From CAWGCE01 sp964480915 (lineage in GTDB: Bacteria > Planctomycetota > Planctomycetia > Pirellulales > Pirellulaceae): a DNA stretch of 64,000 bases. The translations under genes and the position numbers were made by a program. The notes below the pieces were generated by a model. That model was not told where the DNA came from. It was given only the letters and a program-made list of their open reading frames with translations, and did no database searches. The stretch covers positions 7,200-71,199 of the forward strand of contig CAYZRS010000022.1 in the NCBI GenBank assembly GCA_964480915.1. Reading direction: 5' to 3'. Shown piece after piece: positions 53,188 through 61,463 of the stretch (its first letter is position 1; the number at the start of each line of letters is the position of its first letter).

Positions 53188-56004
53188 TCACTCGGATTCT
53201 TTCGCCTTCTTCCTAGAAAAGAACTTCAGCGGCGAAAACTCGAATTTTTTCTCCTCCGCCTGACGGTGCAGCAAGATTTCCGCATGTAAGGCAGCCACTT
53301 TGGCCTCTTGTTTCATGTGAGCTTCGAGTCCGTGACACCATTTCAACACGGCAGGAATCGACTCGTCCGCCGGGTCCAGCAATTCGCCAGGCCGTTCCGA
53401 CCAAGCGGAAGAAATCCAGCGTGGCAGTTCGGAGCCAGCAGCCTCGTTCGCTGCAGCACCCGCTAGCTGCTGCCCTTCACCCGCCTGCCAGCTGTATTCG
53501 CCGCCGAGCGGGCAAATCAGTTCAGCACCTACCAACTGTTCTGCGTGGCGCTTCGCTGCCGAACCATCCACTGCCAACTGGCTCATGAATGCATGCATCA
53601 ATCGCGCATTTCTCAGCGAGGCCTCTTGCCCTCGGCTACGCGCTGCGGCTGCCAACCAACTGGCCAACTGCGAATCCTCCAGACAGCCGATGCTCAAACG
53701 AGCCTGCACCGGCTCTTCCGCCTCGATCCACTCCGTTGTGTTCGTGACGTGTTCCAAGACGTTGCGGTGATAGGAGAGCGTCGTGAGGCCTTCATGCTTG
53801 CGCCGCCAGAGCCCGCCGACACCTTCGAAGTAACCTTCCGCATCAAAATCCCGCAACCGATCGAGCAGTCGTCCACTCAGCAACGAACCGTCCGTCACGC
53901 TGAGAAAAGCGGGCGCCGAACGCCAGAGTGCCAATGCCCCTAGCAGCCCACCCGCATTCGCCGGCCCTTCGACCGCCTGATCGAGAACACCCCAAGAGAG
54001 CGTGTTCGCATCGTTCGACAGCTGATTCGCCAGCGACACCTGAAACGAAGCGAGCAACGGCGGCTCGCACACAAGCTGCTGCGGATTCGCCTCGCCCAAT
54101 CGTTTGGAAAACCGCTCGTACTTTCCCATGGCCGAGGCTTCCAATCGTGCATCGATCGTGAGCTGCTCTAATTCGTCCGCATCTTTCTGCCGCGCTCGGC
54201 TGATGCCGACGACCAGCGGGTCGAAACTCGACCACTCACGGGCATGAAACTCGGCCAGTGCTTGGTAATCCGCCAGCTCACTCGCAGTCGCCGTCGTGAC
54301 GGGCGTATCGGGAATGGGCAAGAAGAAGCCACTGGCTCCGCGGCGACTGTCATTCCAACGATCCTCGGCCGCCACGGGGCGGCTTTGATCTTCTCGGTCG
54401 GCAAAATGGGGCGGCAGCAAACGAATCTGGGCCAGCTGCTGCAGCCAGTCTTCACCGTGCTCGAAAACTTCGCATTCGGCCGCACCCAGGAAATCGTGCG
54501 ACACTTCGTTCACCCAGGCTAAGTTCGCCAGCCGCACGAGGTCCAATTCGCAACTGGCCCGCAATCGCCGCTGCATCTCGATGCGATAGTGAGCATCGAA
54601 GAGCCCCGCAAAGAACCGGGGCGAGAAATAGGCGAACAGCGTATCTTCACGATCGAGCGGCATTTTCGTCCGTGCGTGCCGGAACGAACTGGTCTCCGAC
54701 AACCGTTCAACACCCTGCCCCAATCCCAAGAATCGATCGACGATGTACCGGCAGTTGCTAATCAGGTGAAAACCATCTCGCTCGACGTAGTAGGATCGCA
54801 CACGATGATCGGCCGTCGCCAAGAACGACACCTTTTCGCCCCGTATCTCGATCGTGCTGAGCGTGACTTGCTCGTCTTTGGCTCTCTGCCGCCGCATCTT
54901 CTTCAGACCATTTGCCACGACCGGCGCGTTTTCTTGCAGGATCAACCCGACGGCCGCCCCTTCACGAAAAAACAGATCTCGCCCGATCAGCGCTACGTCC
55001 TGAATCACTTTGTCGCCAATCAATTCGGCGAATGGCAACTGATCGATGACGAGTTGCGATTTCACCTTCTCGCCGTAGTTAGCATTCGTCCCTCGCAACG
55101 TGACCAGCCTGCCGATGTCGGCGGCATGCTCTTCGAGCAGATGCTGAAACCACATCAGGTTCGAGTATTTCCCAAACCGAATGTAGAAACAGTCGGCCGG
55201 CACCTGCGCGGCCATCGGTTCCGTCTCGACGACCGCATCGACGAGCGCCGGGTACGTCGGCTCGGCGAATCGAATCGAGGCGGGCAGATCGAAGTCCGGC
55301 GGCTCGGCCGCACCCGCGTCAGTCGCGACTCGCCAGAACATCTCCTGCCGCAGGTCCTCACTACCGGTCAGCAGCGAAAGCGTCCGTTCGGCTCCTACCG
55401 AGCCAAGCCGTCTGTTCTTGGCGGGCGGCAATCGCATTCCCAACCGACGGGAATGGACGCCCATCAAGTAGGTTTGCAGATAAGGCGGAAACGACGCTTC
55501 GTCTTTGGAATCAAGTTTCAACCAACGTTGCTGTGCCCGCCACCACTCGTTCAGCAAGCGACGATGAGCCGCCTTGCGCAACTTGGGGACGACCGTGATC
55601 ACACGTTCGCTCCCCTGCAATACCACTTCCAGCGGCGAGTCGCCTTTGAACAGAAACCAGATTGCCGTCTCGCTCGGCACGCGCAATCCACCACCCGTCA
55701 GTCGCGCGCCCAAATTCCCGAGCACTCGCGGCGGTTCAACGATCGGATACAACAATCGATCGCCATGGAGGAACGGCGTCTGCGATTGCCAGCGTTGAAA
55801 ATCTTCAACGGCCGACAGATCCAAAGTGACTTTCGCGACGCCCACCCCGGCCGCAGCATCGAAGGCCGCCTCGGCACGATGGAGATGAGCCGCCTGGCTG
55901 CTGCCAATCAAGGACAGGAGTAGCAGCGCCGCAGCCCCACTGGCCAGCGTTGGCAGGAATGAACGGCAGGGCGAAGAACGGCAGAGCGGAATACGTGACA
56001 ACAT
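53188..56004 (-). CDS. Large secreted protein of unknown function
   Basis: 938 residues, ATG at 56004. N-terminal signal peptide (FLPTLASGAAALLLLSLIG, then SSQAAHL). The rest is mostly helical with many Leu, Arg and Glu; no catalytic motif or membrane segment recognised. The end is basic (FKFFSRKK-like: FSPLKFFSRKKAKESE). I do not recognise a family. Its size, signal peptide and codon use similar to its neighbours make it real. It follows the thioester-reductase gene 123 bp upstream on the same strand and may share its transcript. Confidence 0.85.
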   Translation of the reverse strand: MLSRIPLCRSSPCRSFLPTLASGAAALLLLSLIGSSQAAHLHRAEAAFDAAAGVGVAKVTLDLSAVEDFQRWQSQTPFLHGDRLLYPIVEPPRVLGNLGARLTGGGLRVPSETAIWFLFKGDSPLEVVLQGSERVITVVPKLRKAAHRRLLNEWWRAQQRWLKLDSKDEASFPPYLQTYLMGVHSRRLGMRLPPAKNRRLGSVGAERTLSLLTGSEDLRQEMFWRVATDAGAAEPPDFDLPASIRFAEPTYPALVDAVVETEPMAAQVPADCFYIRFGKYSNLMWFQHLLEEHAADIGRLVTLRGTNANYGEKVKSQLVIDQLPFAELIGDKVIQDVALIGRDLFFREGAAVGLILQENAPVVANGLKKMRRQRAKDEQVTLSTIEIRGEKVSFLATADHRVRSYYVERDGFHLISNCRYIVDRFLGLGQGVERLSETSSFRHARTKMPLDREDTLFAYFSPRFFAGLFDAHYRIEMQRRLRASCELDLVRLANLAWVNEVSHDFLGAAECEVFEHGEDWLQQLAQIRLLPPHFADREDQSRPVAAEDRWNDSRRGASGFFLPIPDTPVTTATASELADYQALAEFHAREWSSFDPLVVGISRARQKDADELEQLTIDARLEASAMGKYERFSKRLGEANPQQLVCEPPLLASFQVSLANQLSNDANTLSWGVLDQAVEGPANAGGLLGALALWRSAPAFLSVTDGSLLSGRLLDRLRDFDAEGYFEGVGGLWRRKHEGLTTLSYHRNVLEHVTNTTEWIEAEEPVQARLSIGCLEDSQLASWLAAAARSRGQEASLRNARLMHAFMSQLAVDGSAAKRHAEQLVGAELICPLGGEYSWQAGEGQQLAGAAANEAAGSELPRWISSAWSERPGELLDPADESIPAVLKWCHGLEAHMKQEAKVAALHAEILLHRQAEEKKFEFSPLKFFSRKKAKESE

Positions 56005-56164
56005 GACCGTCCCGGGGAGAGAGCTTGGAGAACGGCCTATTCTTACGGGCCGCTTCAGGCAGTCAAGGTAACAGGCCAGCGGGGACTGCGGAGGCCAGTT
56101 CGTTAGCGATTGCCACCATGGACAGCACCAAGAGCATGAGAGCCTCGCAGGAGACCGGAATCCC

Positions 56165-59100
56165 CTACGAACGCCGAATCCGACGCACGCCCCAGTAAAT
56201 CGCCAGCAACAGCATCATCCGGCCGACCGGTTCGGGCACCGCAACCGGCGCCGGCAGGTGCGGCAATCCGCCCAGGCAGCCGCTTCCCGTTTGAAACTTG
56301 TTGGTGTTCCAAATGACGAAATCGGCACCGTTCGTCACGCCGTCGCCGTTGAAGTCGCCGGAAGCCCAGTCGGTGCCAGATGTGAATTTGTTGGTGTTCC
56401 AGACGATGAAGTCGATACCGTTGACGACCCCATCGAGGTTGGCGTCACCAGCCAGCGTGCCGAAAATGCTTCCGATCAGCAAATCAACGTCCGCTTGATC
56501 GGTCGTGCCGTCGACGTTCAGGTCATAAAACCAATCGTCGGACCCAAAATTGGCCACCATGTCTTCGATATCGGCGGCATCGGTCATGCCGTCCTGATTC
56601 ACGTCGCCGCGCCGATTCACCACATCACAGAACGCATCCAGTGCCGGAGCACTCGCGTTGCCGGCAACAAGATAAGAGCCAAACAAGAACAGATCTCGCG
56701 TATCGACCAACCCGTCGCCCGTCGCGTCGGCGCCGGGATTGAAGAGATCGTTTCGGCTATAGAGCACCGTTTCAAAACCGCCTCCCGGCGACAACAGGTC
56801 GGCCGCATCGATCACGTTGTTGGCGTTCAGATCGCCAATCCCGGCGCCGAAACCGGTTTGCATGTTCAGCTCGGGCTGCAACTCAGTGGCAGGAACTCGT
56901 ATCACACTGTAATTGCCGGTCACTTCATACGTCACGACCGTCGCCACATTGTTCCCACTACGAACATTCCCAAACCCGTACACAAACAAATCTCGATCGA
57001 TTTGCCCTGCCTGATTCGAACCACCGACCAGAGCCAGGATCTGCTGCTCGGTCAAATTCGCGGGAAGATTGAGGAAGACGTGCACCGAGTCGGCCGTTTC
57101 GTCGAGCGATTGCACAACGAGGTCACGTTCCGCATCGGTGCCATATGGATCAAAGCTGGCAATCGATGATTCGGGTGGCAAGCGATCCACATAAATGGCT
57201 TGCCGGAAGTCGGTGAATACCGCCGGTCCACCGTCGCCGCCCGTCGCCGCATTTCGATGGCGGAAGGCACGCGTCGTCACGAAATGTACACCTTCGGACA
57301 ACTGAGTCGCATCGACCGACTGTTGATACAGCCCCTCGCCGCTTGTCGCGAAGTAGCCCGGCTGATGGATGTCTACGAATTCTTCAAAGCCATACGATAC
57401 CGAACCGGGCGTCACATGTTCGATACTACCGTTGCCGTTGATGTCTAGCCCACCGTCAATTCGCACGTACGCTTCGTCACCGTCGGCGTGCACGTCACGA
57501 ACGGTACCGATCGTGACGGCGTCGGTTTCTAATCGGATGTTGAATTGGTCATCGGTGACGACCGTGTACTCGTTCAAACGAACCGTGCCGAAGGTCGTCG
57601 CCGTCGGGGTGCCCCCCGCAACGGTGTCCGCAATCACAGCGCCCGTTGCATCGGTAAAACTCATTTCGCCTTGCGGCCCCGACACACCATAAATCACGTA
57701 CCCCTTCCCGTGTTCGACGCTGCCGGTCCGATTTCGAGGAACCTGGATATCGATACTGCCATCCGGTTTCACCACGACAAAATCGGCGATGTCATCGTTC
57801 GGGTCGACCGTTGCGTTCGTCGCATTACCGGTCAGCTCAATCAGTGGCGTACCCGGTTCGAAGGCAGTCCCAACGGTTCGCGAATCGAAGCCAGAATCGA
57901 GTCGGTTATTCAGCGCGACGACAGCCGATTTCTCGCGTTCGTAGATCAGCAGTTCCTTCTCGGAACCACCGGGAGTTCGATCGTTGTAGTTTCCGCGGCC
58001 ATGTGAATTGCGAATGGTGGTCAGCGTCGTGATGGCATCGCCGTAGAAACCACCCAAAGCATCGTCACGTCCACCGCGAGGGAAGTCGCGAATCGAGGTC
58101 GGACCAAATTGGCCGGAATTCGTGTAGACAATCGCATTGCCCGGTCGCATGAGGACGTAGGCATGCGCCACCTCGTCCAAGTAGGAGCCGACCTCGTCAT
58201 GACTGCGAGCAAATGCTACGCCCTGGCTTCCGTTGTTGGCAAACCCGTCGTCGTTGACGTCAATGCTTGCGTTCTTGATATTCCGCCAATCGTTGACGAA
58301 CCCATTGCTGGTAAGATTCTCTCGAATCGCACCGAACAGATTGAAGTCGAGCGCGTCTCGATTTCCGCCAATCGTTCCTAGGTTATTCGGATCAATATCC
58401 TTGCGAATGAATGACTGAAGAAAACTGTTGCTGTCGTAACCGGTTTCGGTAAACCCAAACGCGTGATCGATCGACCCATCCAAAAGCGGCGTCTTCTTCG
58501 CCAAGAACATCGCCTCGTCGACGAAATCGTAGACCCACCGAGGGAAATGACGGCCCGCATCAAAGCGAAACCCGTCCACGCCCATCTCTTGAATCATCCA
58601 ACGCATGTTCCGCATCAATAACCCGGTCGCGTTCTCAGTCACCGCGTCACCGGCAAGCGGATTGGTCGAGTTAAAATCGTAGAGCGTGACCGTTGAATTC
58701 GTCCCCGGATTGAAGACTTGCGTCCCACCTAAATCACGATCCTGGTAAAAACGGGCGTTGTTTGGATCGGGTATGTCTCGCAAGCTACCCGATGGGATAT
58801 TGAGTGGGTCGTTCGCATCGACCGGATGGCGAATGAACTGATGATTTTTCGTGTGATCGATATCAATCAGACCTGAGAGTCGGCACAATTCCTCGTCGGC
58901 AACACAATCGAAAAACTCAGGATGAAAATCTCCGTTGGGATCGTTAGGCAGCTCTAAGACAAACCCTGGATAGTCTCCTTCGGCGACAAAACCAGGCCGA
59001 TTCGTGTCGCTGAACCCGTTGTGGTTAATCATGAAGTCAGCGTACGAATTTACACCAGCACGATGGCCCATCTCGACCATCTTCTTGAAATAGTTGTCGG

Positions 59101-59434
59101 TGCCGTACAGCGTTTCGTTACGCGGCTTGCCAAAATCGAAGCGGTCAAACACGTCATAGCCAACCGAGAGCCCGCCCGAATCGGCGCGGTTCGGCGGCGG
59201 CAACCACATGCCTCCATAACCGGCCGCAAACACATCCACCATCCGATCTTCCACCGTCTGCCAACGAGCCTCATACACCTGCAACAAGGCGGGCGACGAC
59301 ACGTCCTGAGCCACAGCGCTCGAGACCGTACAGAGCAGCACAAAAGACGACACGACCATCCAATGGAGTCGCAGAAGAAACAAATCGGCAGGCGATTGAT
59401 GACTCGGTTTAGAATTCACGGAAAGCGTTGTCAT
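56165..59434 (-). CDS. Secreted GH13 amylase-like enzyme with dockerin and PEP-CTERM
   Basis: 1089 residues. N-terminal signal peptide (WMVVSSFVLLCTVSSAVAQ). A GH13 (alpha-amylase clan) barrel about 50-500: catalytic nucleophile Asp292 in GVDGFRFDAG, Glu330 in FGFTETGYD and Asp413 in RSHDEVG. This would cut alpha-linked glucans outside the cell. A beta-rich region follows, then four dockerin-like loops (VNQDGMTDAADIEDMV, DANLDGVVNGIDFIVWN, DFNGDGVTNGADFVIWN) and the VPEPVGR tail with basic end RRIRRS. The last block closely matches those of the M14 peptidase and the 30036 protein. Confidence 0.92.
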   Translation of the reverse strand: MTTLSVNSKPSHQSPADLFLLRLHWMVVSSFVLLCTVSSAVAQDVSSPALLQVYEARWQTVEDRMVDVFAAGYGGMWLPPPNRADSGGLSVGYDVFDRFDFGKPRNETLYGTDNYFKKMVEMGHRAGVNSYADFMINHNGFSDTNRPGFVAEGDYPGFVLELPNDPNGDFHPEFFDCVADEELCRLSGLIDIDHTKNHQFIRHPVDANDPLNIPSGSLRDIPDPNNARFYQDRDLGGTQVFNPGTNSTVTLYDFNSTNPLAGDAVTENATGLLMRNMRWMIQEMGVDGFRFDAGRHFPRWVYDFVDEAMFLAKKTPLLDGSIDHAFGFTETGYDSNSFLQSFIRKDIDPNNLGTIGGNRDALDFNLFGAIRENLTSNGFVNDWRNIKNASIDVNDDGFANNGSQGVAFARSHDEVGSYLDEVAHAYVLMRPGNAIVYTNSGQFGPTSIRDFPRGGRDDALGGFYGDAITTLTTIRNSHGRGNYNDRTPGGSEKELLIYEREKSAVVALNNRLDSGFDSRTVGTAFEPGTPLIELTGNATNATVDPNDDIADFVVVKPDGSIDIQVPRNRTGSVEHGKGYVIYGVSGPQGEMSFTDATGAVIADTVAGGTPTATTFGTVRLNEYTVVTDDQFNIRLETDAVTIGTVRDVHADGDEAYVRIDGGLDINGNGSIEHVTPGSVSYGFEEFVDIHQPGYFATSGEGLYQQSVDATQLSEGVHFVTTRAFRHRNAATGGDGGPAVFTDFRQAIYVDRLPPESSIASFDPYGTDAERDLVVQSLDETADSVHVFLNLPANLTEQQILALVGGSNQAGQIDRDLFVYGFGNVRSGNNVATVVTYEVTGNYSVIRVPATELQPELNMQTGFGAGIGDLNANNVIDAADLLSPGGGFETVLYSRNDLFNPGADATGDGLVDTRDLFLFGSYLVAGNASAPALDAFCDVVNRRGDVNQDGMTDAADIEDMVANFGSDDWFYDLNVDGTTDQADVDLLIGSIFGTLAGDANLDGVVNGIDFIVWNTNKFTSGTDWASGDFNGDGVTNGADFVIWNTNKFQTGSGCLGGLPHLPAPVAVPEPVGRMMLLLAIYWGVRRIRRS

Positions 59435-60104
59435 ATGCGGTCGAATCCCCGGTCCACGGTTGCAGATAGCTAAAGTTCAAAATTGGCAACGTTGGCAAAC
59501 GGCCACGCCCGATCGACGCACGCCCAGTAAGCGAGGTCTGGGTGACTCGCAAGCCAGCTTTTTTTCTTGATTTCACCGCGCGGCTCGGCGCTCGAACGGA
59601 ACCTCGGTGAATCGATTCCCCACCTTTCAAATTAAAGATGCAAAGCGCCGTAAAGTCAACTCAAATAAGCAATTACGGCGTTGCGAGCGAAGTCCCTCAC
59701 GAACGCCGCTGAAGGCGCCATCGCCTTCTGCCACTCAATCGAGGGGGCGCCTCGTCATTCCAAACGCCGCCTGCCGGACTCCAGTGATGACACCTTAGTT
59801 GCGTCGCCTTGCTGTGCCAGCCGCGATATCGTCAGAAAACCTTCAGAAAACGTCGTCACGTCTTACGCTGAGAGCATTAAAGCAATTTCCCCTGCAAACA
59901 GCCTCCTTTATGTTTCGTTGCAACTGGCAGGCAATTGGTACGTTACCTTTGCCATGACTTACTGCAACATCTGAATTAGGATGACGAGAGTTCGCGATCG
60001 GCTCCGTTAATGAAGCAGACCCTTCTCGCTTTCTCGTCAACGAACGGCGTCGAGCTTTTACCACCGCGGACGATTCGAATTTTCTTGACACAGGGCTTAT
60101 CACC
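59435..60104. other. Divergent intergenic region
   Basis: 670 bp between the amylase (minus) and the next PEP-CTERM gene (plus). No supported gene; an ATG frame at 60010-60129 (39 residues) runs in a different frame from the PEP-CTERM gene and is discussed there. Region around 59600-59700 is AT-rich, as expected for promoters of the two divergent genes. Confidence 0.5.
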
Positions 60105-60146
60105 ATTTCTTCCACCATCCCGGCTATAGCTCTTCTGTGGGTCGCG

Positions 60147-61463
60147 GTGAGCCTTTGTTGGCTCGGCAGCCACGATGCGACAGCTCAAATCGAATCGTGG
60201 CAATTCAGCGAAGCGGCAGGCACCGGTTTTACAGGCCTGATCAATTCCGCCGGCACTGCCACCTGGCCCACCGACGTCGCTTTCGTCACCACCGACGGCA
60301 ACGGCGGGCTGCAATTCACTCAAGGCGATTCCCCGACCGCCAACATTTTCCGCAGCGCCAATCTGTCGTCTCCCAATCAAAACAGCGGCAAGTACGCGTT
60401 AGAGTGGGCCTATTCTTCCGCCACTTTGAGCGACTCAGCATCGGGCGACAATGTTGGTTTCGGCATTCGCGACACTTCCGCCAACGTCGACCCTTTTGTT
60501 GTTCGCCTTTATGAGCAATCGGGAACGTTGCGTTTGCAAACCCGTATTAACAACGTCAACAGCGAACTCTTCAACTTCGGCACCGACAGCCTCACCAGCC
60601 CGCTCGTCGTCCAGGCCGTCGCAGATCTCGACAACGATCTTTTGGACGTCCACATATCCGGCGCGGAGAATCAGAGTTTTATCGGTATCGCGTTGCCCGA
60701 CCTAGAGATGGACGCCGTTCGCATGATTGCTCGGACCAACGCCTTGGAATGGGGCGCCGCCGATGAGGTGACGGTCGATTACCTGACGCTTTCCCAATTC
60801 GTCAATCCGAACCCGCCGGTCACTCTGGAAATCAATACAACGACTGGCATGGCGACGATTCAGAATACGGGCGGCGCCAACCTCGACATCGATTTTTACG
60901 AAATCACCAGCGCCAGCGGCTCGCTGAATCCGGCCGGTTGGACCAGCTTGCAAGATCAAGACCTAACTGCCTTTCCTGCTGGCGACGGGACCGGCAACGG
61001 CTGGGAAGAGCTGGGCCTCGTCGATCCCGCAGGCGACTTTAACCGGAATGGTATTGTGGACGCCGCCGACTACACGGTCTGGCAAGACAATCTTGGCGGC
61101 GACGAATCCGCCCTCGGCGGCAATGGGGATGGCAGCGGAATCGTTGATGCCGGCGACCTCGCACTCTGGGAATCCAGTTTTGGCAATACGGCCGCTCCTT
61201 CACCCGAGCGATTTACCGAAGCCTATTTGCTCGGCAGCTCGCAGCTGATCGACGGCACCGCCGTCTCCTTAGGCGAGGCCTTTCAGATCACAGGCAGCCA
61301 AGACCTCGAGTTTATCGTCCGTCTGGAAAACGGCACGGTCTTGGACGGAGATGTCCAGTACGTTTCCGCAGCAACGGTCCCAGAACCGACCGGTTGCTGG
61401 CTTCTTTCCATCGGATTCTGCTGGTTCATGTCCAACTCTGTCAGGAGAGCCCACCTTGCTTAA
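60147..61463 (+). CDS. Secreted PEP-CTERM, dockerin-like protein; true start uncertain
   Basis: 438 residues from the first conventional start, GTG at 60147, but the frame is open upstream to 59985 and translates a typical signal peptide just before it (ITISSTIPAIALLWVAVSLC, then GSHDATAQ). No ATG, GTG or TTG codon lies in that part. The GTG start would remove most of the signal peptide. Either a rare start such as ATT at 60105 (AGGG about nine bases upstream) is used, or a frameshift joins the ATG at 60010. Body: beta-rich, unrecognised domain; dockerin-like DFNRNGIVDAADYTVWQ; end VPEPTGCWLL helix with Arg. It overlaps the sulfatase start by eight bases. Confidence 0.78.
   Translation: MSLCWLGSHDATAQIESWQFSEAAGTGFTGLINSAGTATWPTDVAFVTTDGNGGLQFTQGDSPTANIFRSANLSSPNQNSGKYALEWAYSSATLSDSASGDNVGFGIRDTSANVDPFVVRLYEQSGTLRLQTRINNVNSELFNFGTDSLTSPLVVQAVADLDNDLLDVHISGAENQSFIGIALPDLEMDAVRMIARTNALEWGAADEVTVDYLTLSQFVNPNPPVTLEINTTTGMATIQNTGGANLDIDFYEITSASGSLNPAGWTSLQDQDLTAFPAGDGTGNGWEELGLVDPAGDFNRNGIVDAADYTVWQDNLGGDESALGGNGDGSGIVDAGDLALWESSFGNTAAPSPERFTEAYLLGSSQLIDGTAVSLGEAFQITGSQDLEFIVRLENGTVLDGDVQYVSAATVPEPTGCWLLSIGFCWFMSNSVRRAHLA

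Noticed and set aside
54589..55923. Open frame of about 440 codons on the plus strand
   Set aside because: Lies opposite the 938-residue secreted protein; composition typical of an antisense shadow.
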